Numbered from the stretch's first letter, positions 13,640 through 21,468 are shown. The stretch is 24,593 nt of DNA from Anaerolineales bacterium (GCA_018263655.1 JAANWY010000024.1:1-24593); one strand, 5' to 3'. Notes: a model not told the origin generated them from the sequence alone. A program made the numbers and translations.

Positions 13640-16549
13640 GTGAAACCAGTGAGTGTAACATTAACCATTGACGGCAAGCGTGTAACGGCTCCAGACGGAA
13701 GCACGATTCTGGAGGCCGCCCGCTCTGCAGGTGTCCATATCCCGACTTTGTGTCACCATCCAGATTTGAGCGATGTTGGAGCGTGTCGGATGTGTGTGGT
13801 CTCGGTGGAGAAGGCGCGAGGGCTGCAAACCGCTTGTACCACCCCCGTCGCCGAGGGCATGATCGTTGAAACCGAGAGCGAGGCGGCATGCGAGACGCGC
13901 CAATTCGTCCTAGAGATGCTGCTGACCGATCACCCCAACGACTGTATGACGTGTGAGGTGAACGGCGACTGCAAACTCCAGGACCTGGTCTACGACTACG
14001 GTGTGGAGTGGCCCGAGCCGAACGGCCGGCGCCATGTCTATCCCATTGATCCAGACCCCAACCCCTTCGTCTTCATTGACCTCAACAAATGCATTCTGTG
14101 CAGCCGCTGTGTCCGTGCGTGCGAGGAGATTCAGAACCGCGACGTGTGGAGCTTCGCTTTCCGCGGCTTCGAGACGAAGCTGGTGGCCGGCACAGACCAA
14201 CCCATGCTGGACGCCCGCTGTGAGAGCTGCGGGCAATGCGTAGCCTACTGCCCGGTCGGCGCGCTGTACGACAAGATGAGCGTGGGCTTGGGGCGCCCCA
14301 ACCAAGTCGAGAAGGTCCGAACCACTTGCTCCTACTGCGGCGTCGGCTGCAACTTCGACCTGAACGTCCGCAACGGTGAAATTGTGCGCGTCACCAGCGC
14401 CGAAGATGCGCCCGTCAACGGCATGGCGCTGTGTGTGAAAGGCCGCTACGGCTACGACTACGTGCACCATCGTGACCGGCTCACCCGACCGCTGGTGCGC
14501 GCCAAGTGGTTGCCGGACGTGGAAGAACGCGTGACCGAGGGCGAGTGGACGCTGGTCGAGGTTGCGGAGAAGCGAGCGGAGCCCACCGTTTCGGGCAACG
14601 GCGCCATCGCCGGCGATGCCTTCATCGAAACGGATTGGGGTACAGCGCTGGACGTCGTGGCCGGCAAGTTCGCCAAGGAGAAGCAAGCGCAAGGTGGCGA
14701 TGCCTTTAGTGTGTTCGCCTCTGCCAAGTGCACCAACGAAGAGAACTATCTCTTCAGTAAGTTCACGCGGCAGGTGCTGGGCACCAACAGCATCGACCAC
14801 TGCGCTCGGTTGTGACACAGCGCTACCGTCACCGGTCTGGTGACAAGCTTTGGTAGCGGCGCGATGACCAACTCCATCGCCGACATCGCCGAGAATAGCC
14901 AGTGTATCTTCATCATCGGCAGCAACACCACCGAGCAGCACCCCGTCATCGGTACCAAGATCCGGCAGGCGAAGCGGCATCCTGAGTCTATCGAAGGGCG
15001 GCATCGTGGCGCCAAGCTGATCGTGGCTGATCCGCGCCGCATCGACATCGCTGACTACGCCGACTTGCACCTGCAGCACGAACCAGGCACTGATATCGCC
15101 TTGCTCAACGGACTGATGCACGTCATCCTGCGCGAAGGCTGGCACGATGAGGGCTTCATCGCCGAGCGGACCGAGGGCTTCGACGAAATGAAGGAGATCG
15201 TCGAGAAGTATACGCCCGAGGTGGCCAGCGAGATCACGGGTGTGCCGGCGGGCGACATCGAGGAAGCCGCCCGCATGATGGCCGAGAACCGGCCTGGCAC
15301 GCTGCTGTACGCTATGGGCATCACCCAGCACACCGTCGGTGTGGCCAACGTGATGAGTTGCGCCAACTTGCAGATGCTGCTGGGCAACATGGGGGTGGCC
15401 GGCGGCGGCGTCAACCCGCTGCGCGGGCAGAACAACGTGCAGGGCGCCTGTGACCTGGGTGGCCTGCCCAACGTCTACTCTGGCTACCAGAAGGTGACCG
15501 ACGCGGCCGTGCAGGAGAAGTTCGAGAACGCCTGGGGCGTGCCGCTCTCGGGTGAGATGGGGCTGACGGTCACCGAGATGCTGGACGCAGCCGAAGCCGG
15601 CGACGTGCGCTGCCTCTACGTCATCGGCGAGAACCCGATGGTCAGCGACCCCGACCTGAACCACGTGCGCTACTCGCTCCAGCAGACGGACTTCATCGTG
15701 GTGCAGGATCTGTTCTTCACCGAGACGAGCGAGTTTGCCGACGTCGTCCTGCCGGCGGCCAGCTTTGTCGAGAAAGAGGGCACGTTCACCAACACGGAAA
15801 GACGCATCCAGCGCGTGCACAAGGCCATCGACGCGCCGGGCGAAGCGCAATCCGATTCGTGGATCGTGGCCGAGCTGGCGAAGCGAATGGTGGCTCTGGG
15901 GGCGGCGACGCTCGACGAGGACGCCCCGCACGCCGGCTGGGACTACGCGACGCCGGCTGACGTGATGGACGAGATCAATGCGCTCACGCCCATCTACGCC
16001 GGCATCACCTACCGCCGGCTGGAGGAGGGCGCGCAGCTTCAGTGGCCGGTCCCCAACGAACAACATCCTGGGACGCCGATTCTACACGTCGGTGAGTTCA
16101 GTCGCGGGCTAGGGCGCTTCGCGGCGGTGGATCATGTGCCGCCGGCCGAGCTACCCGACGACGAGTACCCGCTGATGTTGACCACGGGACGCGTGCTTTA
16201 CCACTGGCACGGCGGCGAAATGACGCACCGCGCCCGCAATCTGGAGGCCATGTACCCCGAGGCGCTGGTCGAGATCAACCCCAAGGATGCGCACAACGCC
16301 GGCATCGAGGACGGCGAGCTGATGAAAGTCACATCGCGGCGCGGCGAGATCGTCGCCAAGGCGCAGGTGACGGATCGGGTGGAGCCCGGCCTCATCTTCT
16401 CCACCTTCCACTTCGCCGACTCGGCGGCCAACTTCCTCACGAACCCGGCCCTGGATCCGCAAGCGAAGATTCCTGAGTACAAGGTATGCGCGGTGCGGGT
16501 GGAGAATGCGGTGGCCGGCCGGCGGCAGGGGAACCTCATCGGGCAGTAG
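13640..16549 (+). CDS. fdhA: Selenocysteine-containing NAD-linked formate dehydrogenase alpha subunit (in-frame TGA = Sec392)
   Basis: One 969-residue molybdenum/tungsten-bisMGD enzyme, oxidising formate to CO2 or the reverse. Order: [2Fe-2S] domain (C38, C49, C52, C66); His-Cys [4Fe-4S] segment DHPNDCMTCEVNGDC; two [4Fe-4S] sites (CILCSRCVRAC, CESCGQCVAYC); active-site [4Fe-4S] C230, C233, C237, C265; catalytic domain; C-terminal molybdopterin-binding domain. TGA 14813-14815 splits it into two apparent genes, but both halves share one frame and join as DHCARL-U-HSATVTGL, the place of E. coli FdhF Sec140 (RVUHGPSVAGL); cysteine homologues have C there. The Sec-adjacent His is present. A SECIS-like hairpin follows. 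GTG 13640 (AGGAG at 13625-13629) is preferred; GTG 13649 is possible. Residues about 447-454 are a repeat-derived insertion. Fe-S wiring and neighbours predict an NAD-dependent soluble complex. Confidence 0.93.
14816..14857 (+). promoter_or_regulatory. Bacterial SECIS element of fdhA
   Basis: Directly after the TGA (14813-14815), lower stem GCTACC (14822-14827) pairs with GGTAGC (14852-14857), and upper stem GTCACC (14828-14833) pairs with GGTGAC (14839-14844). The apical loop is GGTCT (14834-14838) and a 7-nt bulge lies on the 3' side. The loop begins 19 nt after the TGA, inside the known bacterial SECIS range. The E. coli fdhF SECIS, read by SelB, has the same GGUCU apical sequence. Both stems are perfect although the region codes for conserved protein. 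Confidence 0.88.
14974..15005 (+). repeat. 24-bp A-B repeat module inserted in frame in fdhA
   Basis: CGGCATCCTGAG (14975-14986) and TCTATCGAAGGG (14987-14998) match modules A and B of the array at 11-82. The insert is flanked by an 8-bp direct repeat GCGGCATC (14974-14981 and 14998-15005), so net gain is 24 bp or 8 codons (HPESIEGR). Removing it restores QAKRHRGAKLIVADPRR, which reads like the ordinary family sequence. Confidence 0.8.
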
Positions 16550-16641
16550 GGTTTCCCTGCTTGTTTCGACAAGTCACAGCAGGCGTATCAGATCGAAAGA
16601 TTTCCCGATTTGGTGCGCCTGCTCGGCTTTTCTGGGATGAA

Positions 16642-16729
16642 GGGGATTCCAGAATTTAAAACCTCCCAAAAACCCGAGATTCCTGAGGAGAATAGCCTAT
16701 TTTTGGGAGGTTTATTTCCCTGGAAATCC
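16642..16729. repeat. 88-bp palindromic element, copy 2
   Basis: Second copy of the element at 3727-3814, same orientation and same length. Here the outer arms are closer to perfect: GGGATTCCAG with CCTCCCAAAAA faces TTTTTGGGAGG and CCCTGGAAATCCC. It begins 92 bp after the fdhA stop, in the gap between fdhA and the convergent pfkB-like gene, where it could act as a terminator in both directions. The rest of the 242-bp gap (16550-16791) shows nothing recognisable. Confidence 0.87.
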
Positions 16730-17525
16730 CGAAACGCACAACAACACCGGAGAGCATCCCGCTTGTCATGTTGCGTCAGCATGTCCCTCACCTACAGTCC
16801 ATCGCCGAAGTTTTGCCGGTAACGCTCGGCGAATTCCTCCAGCGTATATTCGTGGTTTTGCGTGCCGGCCTCCTCCAGCACGTAGGTCGCCGCGAGCGAA
16901 CCAATGCGCCCCGTGGTCTCCCAGGGATATCCACCGAGGTGGCCGACGATGAGGCCCGCCCGATAGGCATCGCCGACCCCCGTCGGGTCGACTTCGGCGC
17001 GCGGACGCACAGGCGGGATGTCGATCCGCCGGCCTTCGACGACGATCTCCGATCCTCTCTCGCCACAGGTCACAGTCACCACGTCGACCATGGCGTGTAC
17101 TTCTTCATCCGTGAGGCCCGTCTTGCGCTTGATCAAGCCGAATTCGTACTCGTTGGCCACGAACATGAGGGCGCCGGCAAGCCCCTCCTCCAGTGTCTCC
17201 GGCTCCAGACGAACGATCTGTTGGCTCGGATCCCAGATGTATGGGATGCCCAGCTCTCGACACTCGCGGACGTGCTGCGCCATAGCGCCCGGATCATCGG
17301 GGGAGATGATGGCGATGTCGACGGTGTTCGGATCCAGATCGTAGAAGGAGACTTGGCCGGCGTGAGCCATGGCGCCAGTGTAGAAACTGGCAATTTGACG
17401 ATTGGCCTGATCGGTGCTAACAAAAAACGAGGCCGTGAAATCGTCCTCGATTTCCTTGATCAACGAAGTATCGACACCACGCACCTCGAGCCATTCACGA
17501 TACTCAGCGAAATCCTGGCCGACTG

Positions 17526-17573
17526 TCGCCTACAATCTTGCGCGCTCGCCTAGCAGCGCAAGATTGTAGGCGA
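17526..17573. repeat. Perfect 18-bp inverted repeat inside the pfkB-like gene
   Basis: Arms 17526-17543 and 17556-17573 are exact complements around a 12-nt loop. One arm encodes the conserved I-A-Y-N-L-A of the PfkB glycine motif; the other encodes R-A-R-L-stop-A where R-P-R-L-V-A is expected. The coding arm is therefore likely the template and the stop arm the copy. Confidence 0.9.
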
Positions 17574-17724
17574 TGTTGGCCGCGATTCCACCTCTCTCCC
17601 GCCGCATCGAATCGACGAGAAAGCTAACGCTCAAGACCTCGATTTGGTCAGGTAGGATGTGGTCCGAGAAGTGTCCTGGGAAAGACATGATATAGTCATA
17701 AGCCACCGAGCCGGCGCATACGAT

Positions 17725-17772
17725 CCCGAAATCATGCCCGAAATCATGCCCGAAATCATGCCCGAAATCATG
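17725..17772. repeat. Four perfect 12-bp tandem repeats at the mtnA/pfkB junction
   Basis: CCCGAAATCATG occurs four times in a row (17725-17772). On the minus strand each unit contains ATGA, and the first of these (17771-17768) is the mtnA stop overlapping a potential start codon. The amplification adds HDFG repeats to the pfkB frame, and the ATGs are out of frame with the kinase. Confidence 0.92.
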
Positions 17773-18805
17773 CCTGAAAAATCTCTGCGAAATCTTCTTC
17801 AAATGGCGCGTAGACGACGCCCTTCTCCGTGATGATGGCCGTCACGTAACACTGGGGCGTAATGTCAAACGCCGGATTGGCTACTTCGACCCCATCCGGC
17901 GCGATATGCTCGCTGCCAATCCGCGTCACCTCATCGGCGTCCCGTTCTTCAATTGGGATGTCGGCCCCCGCAGCAACCGACATGTCAATGGTCGATGTCG
18001 GAGCGGCGACGTAGAACGGCACGTCGTTTTCCTTCGCCAGGACAGCCAGCTTGTACGTGCCGATCTTGTTGGCGACATCACCGTTGCGCGCCACGCGGTC
18101 AGCGCCAACGATGACGGCATCGACCTCACCCGAGTGCAGGAAGTGGCCGGCTGCGTTGTCAGCGATGAGCGTCTGCGGAATGCCGAGGCGTTTGAGTTCC
18201 CACGTCGTCAACTTGGCGCCCTGGAGCCGGGGACGCGTCTCGTCCACGAGCACGCGGATGCCCTTCCCCTGCTCGTGCACCGCCCGGATCACACCCAGGG
18301 CTGTGCCGTAGTCCACGGTGGCCAGCGAACCCGTGTTGCAGTGATGGAGCACTGTCGCCCCCGCCGGGATCAACGCAGCGCCGTTCTTTCCGATACAGCG
18401 GTTGATTTCAACGTCCTCGTCCGCAATCTGCTGTGCCTCGTCCAGCACCGCCGGCCGAATCTCGTCTGGCGCACGCAATGATTCCTTCGATGCGCGTTTC
18501 AGGATGCGGTCCAGCGCCCAGAAGAGGTTGACGGCTGTGGGCCGAGCTTCGCGGAGGATATCGGAGGCCTCGTTCAGATCGCTCAGAAGTTCGTCGCGGG
18601 TTGTGGCGTCGCTGTTCTGGGCTGCCAGGGCCAAGCCGAAGCCGGCAGCGGCTCCGATGGCCGGCGCGCCCCGGATATACATCTCCCGAATCGCCCGCGC
18701 GACGCCTGTGTGATCGGTGAATTCGGCAATCTGGTATTCGTGCGGCAATGTTCGCTGATCGATCATGCGGACGACACCGTCGTCCCACTCGATCGTACGA
18801 TCCAT
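17768..18805 (-). CDS. mtnA: S-methyl-5-thioribose-1-phosphate isomerase
   Basis: A 345-residue cytoplasmic isomerase converting methylthioribose 1-phosphate to methylthioribulose 1-phosphate in methionine salvage. Motifs: RGAPAIGAAAGFGLAL at about 46-61; HHCNTGSLAT with catalytic Cys156; GADRVARNGDVANKIGTY with catalytic Asp236; PTSTIDMS; and an aspartate-rich C-terminus ending FEEDFAEIFQA. ATG 18805 is chosen over the frame opening at 18868 because the terminator of the upstream riboswitch lies at 18853-18827 and family proteins begin near MDRTIEW. A SAM-I-like riboswitch controls it, as in other methionine-salvage operons. The broken pfkB-like gene follows with overlap. No other salvage genes are in the window. 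Confidence 0.95.
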   Translation of the reverse strand: MDRTIEWDDGVVRMIDQRTLPHEYQIAEFTDHTGVARAIREMYIRGAPAIGAAAGFGLALAAQNSDATTRDELLSDLNEASDILREARPTAVNLFWALDRILKRASKESLRAPDEIRPAVLDEAQQIADEDVEINRCIGKNGAALIPAGATVLHHCNTGSLATVDYGTALGVIRAVHEQGKGIRVLVDETRPRLQGAKLTTWELKRLGIPQTLIADNAAGHFLHSGEVDAVIVGADRVARNGDVANKIGTYKLAVLAKENDVPFYVAAPTSTIDMSVAAGADIPIEERDADEVTRIGSEHIAPDGVEVANPAFDITPQCYVTAIITEKGVVYAPFEEDFAEIFQA

Positions 18806-18826
18806 GATTACTATGCCTTTCACAAC

Positions 18827-18853
18827 AAAAAAGGCCTCTCGGCGCGAGAGACC
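18827..18853 (-). terminator. Intrinsic terminator of the mtnA leader
   Basis: An 8-bp stem (one G-U pair) with loop GCGCC, followed by TTTTTT on the minus strand, 21 nt before the mtnA start codon. It is the expression platform of the riboswitch rather than a gene-end terminator. Confidence 0.85.
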
Positions 18854-18944
18854 AAAACCGTCTCTCATCTCCCAGGCACTTCCGCGCCTGCCGGAATTGG
18901 CACCTGGGTTAGTCGGGTAGTCGCTTCACCCCTCTGAATGAGAC
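18827..18944 (-). promoter_or_regulatory. SAM-I-like (S-box) riboswitch with intrinsic terminator, upstream of mtnA
   Basis: On the minus strand, P1 is TCTCAT (18943-18938) with ATGAGA (18868-18863). The aptamer shows CAGAGGGGTGAAGCGAC and AGGTGCCAATTCCGGCAG followed by GGGAGATGAGA, matching the S-box core (CAGAG.GG, GGUGCCAAUUCC, GAGAUGAG). The P2 arm looks shorter than the usual SAM-I form. A terminator follows: GGTCTCTC/GAGAGGCC stem (18853-18833) and six T (18832-18827). GAGAGAC at the 3' edge of P1 can instead pair with GTCTCTC of the terminator, so SAM binding would favour termination. Class (SAM-I versus a SAM-I/IV variant) is not settled. Confidence 0.8.
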
Positions 18945-18971
18945 GCCATCCTTTATTCAGCTCCGTGCTGC

Positions 18972-19000
18972 ATGATAGCACGTTTGCCGGCTTCCTGCAA
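18972..19000 (-). promoter_or_regulatory. Promoter for mtnA
   Basis: On the minus strand TTGCAG (19000-18995) and TATCAT (18977-18972) are 17 bp apart. The predicted start point near 18965 is about 20 nt upstream of the riboswitch P1 stem, a fitting arrangement. Confidence 0.55.
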
Positions 19001-19060
19001 AGCGAGCGGGGGCGCACAAACGAGTGACCAGGTGACCGGCCCCTTTCCGTGATGAGGATC

Positions 19061-19089
19061 TTGTGGTGGTACATTGGATATGGTACAAT
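19061..19089 (+). promoter_or_regulatory. Promoter for the GH127 gene
   Basis: TTGTGG (19061-19066) and TACAAT (19084-19089) are separated by 17 bp, giving a predicted start point near 19096, about 60 nt before ATG 19158. The -35 box is weak, the -10 box strong. Confidence 0.5.
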
Positions 19090-19157
19090 CACTGTACGCG
19101 CTATGGTCCAGGATTAACCCCTCGCGGATATGCTCGATACAAGGAGATTAGGCAACG

Positions 19158-21125
19158 ATGTCTGACAAGACCCGAACCCCTACTGTGGTGGTGGACACAT
19201 CTCAAAGCCGGCACACCCGCCTACGCCCAGTGCCGCTGACGGCCGTCACGTTGACTGACGCTTTCTGGGCGCCGCGCCGGCGCATCAATCGGGACATCAC
19301 ACTTCTCTCGCAGTATCGCCGCTGCGAGGACACCGGCCGCATCGACAACTTTCGCCGAGCGGCCGGCAAGAAGGCTGCCCCATTTCGGGGGCGCTACTAC
19401 AACGACTCCGATGTCTACAAGTGGCTCGAAGCCGCCGCCTGGACACTTGCTACCGACGCTGACCCTGCGCTGGCGCAGATGGTCGATACCGTGATCACCG
19501 AAATCACCGCTGCCCAACAGCCCGACGGCTACCTCAACACTCACTTCATGCTCGACCGGGCCGGCGAGCGCTGGACGAACCTGCGCGATATGCACGAACT
19601 CTACTGCGCCGGCCACCTGATCCAAGCCGCCGTGGCCCACCATCGGGCGACGGGCAGTGACCGTCTCCTGGGCGTTGCCCGCCGGCTGGCCGACCACATT
19701 TGCGATATTTTCGGGCCAGAAGAGGCCGGCAAGCGTCCCGGCACTGGTGGCCACGAAGAGATCGAGATGGCGCTAGTCGAGCTGGCTCGCACGACCGGAG
19801 CCCCGCGATACCAGCGGCAGGCGCAGTATTTCCTCGACGTGCGCGGGGAGGGCCTGATCGGTGGCCGGGCCTATCACCAGGACCACCGGCCGTTTCGGGA
19901 GTTTGACCGGATGGCGGGCCACGCTGTGCGCGCCGTCTACCTGAATGCCGGCGCCGCTGACCTCTACGCCGAGACAGGCGAGACGGCTCTGCGAGAAGCG
20001 CTGGAGCGTCTGTGGCGCACGATGACTACGCGGCAACTGTACCTCAGCGGCGGCATCGGCTCACGCCATGCAGGAGAGGCGTTTGGCCAGGACTACGAAC
20101 TACCCAACGCGCGCGCCTACGCAGAGACGTGCGCCGCCATCGGGAGTGTGATGTGGAACTGGCGCATGCTGGCCCTGGACGGCAACGCCCGCTACGCCGA
20201 CCTCATGGAACTCACGCTGTACAACGGATTTCTCGTGGGGCTCTCGCTTGACGGCGAAAGATACTTCTATGAGAACAGCCTCGCCAGCGACGGCACACAC
20301 CGCCGGCAACCCTGGTTCGAGTGCGCCTGCTGCCCGCCCAACATCGCCCGTATGCTGGCATCGCTGCCTGGCTACTTCTACAGCGTGTCCAACAGCGTGT
20401 CCGGCGAAGGCGAACCGGGCAGTGGCGGCGTCTGGGTGCATCTCTATGCTGAGAACACCGCGCGCTTCTCCCTGCCCGATGGCCGCATCATCGGCTTGAC
20501 ACAGCGCACTCGCTATCCGTGGGATGGTGATGTAGTCATCGAGATCGACGGAGAAGGAACGTTCAGCCTCTGGCTGCGCATTCCGGCCTGGTGTGGGGCC
20601 GGCGCCGCGCTCGATGTCAACGGACAGTCGTTCACTGGTGCGCTCGTGCCTGGCACTTATGCCGAAGTCCGCCGCACCTGGCAGCCGGGCGACACCGTAC
20701 GCCTCAGGCTCCCCATGCCGGTGCGCTGCGTCGAGGCTCACCCCTACGCTCTAGAGAACGCAGATCGGGTGGCCTTGATGCGGGGGCCGCTCCTCTACTG
20801 CGTCGAGCAAGCAGACAACCCCGACCTCGACCCGCGCGACGTTGTGCTGCCGGCCGGCGTGGTCGAGGGGATCGCGGACCAGGGGGCCGCCTCTGACTTC
20901 AGACCTGACCTGCTGGGCGGCGTCGTTGTGCTAAGTGCACAGGCCGAGGTCGTTCCGCCGGACGAAGCCTGGGCCGGCCATCTCTACCGTGCAGCGCGTC
21001 CTCGTGTGGAGCGAACACGGGAGCAACGGGTGGAAGTGACCGCCATTCCCTACTACGCCTGGGCGAACCGCGAAGCCGGCGCCATGCAAGTTTGGCTGCG
21101 GCACCCTTTGTATCTGGGCACTTAA
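19158..21125 (+). CDS. Glycoside hydrolase family 127 protein (beta-L-arabinofuranosidase family, DUF1680)
   Basis: A 655-residue (alpha/alpha)6-barrel hydrolase followed by beta-sandwich regions. The family founder HypBA1 removes beta-L-arabinofuranose using a zinc-bound cysteine nucleophile. Equivalent residues are visible: Glu323-x-Cys325 in AYAETCAAIG and the Cys391-Cys392 pair in FECACCPPNIAR. Other family blocks are QPDGYLNTHFM, GHEEIEMALVEL and SGGIGSRHAGEAFG. There is no signal peptide, so it acts in the cytoplasm on imported oligosaccharides or glycosides. AAGGAG is about 11 nt before ATG 19158. It heads the + strand catabolic run, divergent from mtnA. Exact glycosidic specificity is uncertain because GH127 members vary. 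Confidence 0.9.
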   Translation: MSDKTRTPTVVVDTSQSRHTRLRPVPLTAVTLTDAFWAPRRRINRDITLLSQYRRCEDTGRIDNFRRAAGKKAAPFRGRYYNDSDVYKWLEAAAWTLATDADPALAQMVDTVITEITAAQQPDGYLNTHFMLDRAGERWTNLRDMHELYCAGHLIQAAVAHHRATGSDRLLGVARRLADHICDIFGPEEAGKRPGTGGHEEIEMALVELARTTGAPRYQRQAQYFLDVRGEGLIGGRAYHQDHRPFREFDRMAGHAVRAVYLNAGAADLYAETGETALREALERLWRTMTTRQLYLSGGIGSRHAGEAFGQDYELPNARAYAETCAAIGSVMWNWRMLALDGNARYADLMELTLYNGFLVGLSLDGERYFYENSLASDGTHRRQPWFECACCPPNIARMLASLPGYFYSVSNSVSGEGEPGSGGVWVHLYAENTARFSLPDGRIIGLTQRTRYPWDGDVVIEIDGEGTFSLWLRIPAWCGAGAALDVNGQSFTGALVPGTYAEVRRTWQPGDTVRLRLPMPVRCVEAHPYALENADRVALMRGPLLYCVEQADNPDLDPRDVVLPAGVVEGIADQGAASDFRPDLLGGVVVLSAQAEVVPPDEAWAGHLYRAARPRVERTREQRVEVTAIPYYAWANREAGAMQVWLRHPLYLGT

Positions 21126-21174
21126 GACACCTAGTGGTTCTTGGCAGAAATACTCCACCAGTTGTACGCTCGCT

Positions 21175-21252
21175 AGGGATCGCCAGATCCCTGGCAAAAG
21201 TCCGTTGCAAGCAGGAGAAATCGGCGCTCCAGACGGGGATCTGACGATCCCC
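21175..21252 (-). repeat. GGATC-N4-GATCC hairpin doublet, copy 2 (inverted relative to copy 1)
   Basis: Hairpin 1 (21175-21192) has a 7-bp stem with loop GCCA; hairpin 2 (21235-21252) has a 7-bp stem with loop TGAC. Read on the minus strand, the loops are GTCA then TGGC, the same order as copy 1 at 10961-11020. Outer stem pairs differ from copy 1 but remain complementary, which implies compensatory change. Confidence 0.7.
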
Positions 21253-21327
21253 TTTGAACGGGTAACTGGGGAAGGATTTATGCCGAGCATCACTAGGCGG
21301 ACGTTCTGCCACGTGATGGTCCATTGC

Positions 21328-21370
21328 CTGCAACAAGTTGCAGCGTCCAGGACGCTCGAACTTGTTCGAG
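21328..21370. repeat. Three directly abutting perfect palindromic hairpins
   Basis: CTGCAAC-AA-GTTGCAG (21328-21343), CGTCC-A-GGACG (21344-21354) and CTCGAAC-TT-GTTCGAG (21355-21370) follow one another with no base between them. The first and third are related to each other (CTxxAAC...GTTxxAG). Together they could form a three-hairpin or trefoil structure in DNA or RNA. Confidence 0.85.
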
Positions 21371-21439
21371 GGCGTGATTTCGCCGCCTCGCACTCACACA
21401 ACGCCTATCTTAATTTGTCTGGTGGTCTATTGGCCCGCT

Positions 21440-21468
21440 TTGCATCCTGCCGTATTCTAGACTATACT
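21440..21468 (+). promoter_or_regulatory. Promoter candidate for the isomerase-hydrolase-dehydrogenase genes
   Basis: TTGCAT (21440-21445) and TATACT (21463-21468) are 17 bp apart. It lies upstream of MITE copy 3, which would therefore be part of the transcript leader. Confidence 0.45.

Larger units (their letters stand above)
16792..17802 (-). pseudogene. PfkB-family sugar/nucleoside kinase, interrupted by in-frame TAG
   Basis: A 336-codon frame with PfkB features: N-terminal IVCAGSVAYDYIMSFPG, the GGIAANIAYNLALLGE glycine-rich motif, VANEYEFGLI, and the C-terminal catalytic motif EVDPTGVGDAYRAGLIVGHL with the catalytic Asp. TAG at 17532-17530 (codon 91) breaks it between GERARL and ATVGQDFAEY; both parts share a frame and are otherwise intact, and relatives usually read GERPRLVATVGQDF. 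The TAG lies in one arm of a perfect 18-bp inverted repeat. The start is also abnormal: ATG 17802 lies inside mtnA and leads into four HDFG repeats, while the ATGA overlaps at the junction are out of frame. The partner mtnA suggests adenosine or methylthioribose-related metabolism, but substrate is not determinable. ATG 17484 could restart the distal part, lacking the glycine motif. Probably non-functional. Confidence 0.8.

Noticed and set aside
13910..16066. 718-codon open frame antisense to fdhA
   Set aside because: It is the shadow of a highly biased GC-rich coding strand; its translation resembles no family and the + strand protein is clearly conserved.
14840..16549. Separate gene for a C-terminal formate dehydrogenase subunit
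   Set aside because: It is in phase with the upstream part across one TGA at the known Sec site, has no ribosome binding site, and would lack the active-site region.
17484..17802. Frameshift rather than nonsense in the pfkB-like gene
   Set aside because: Both parts are in the same frame and join as GERARL-stop-ATVGQDF, so a substitution explains the break.
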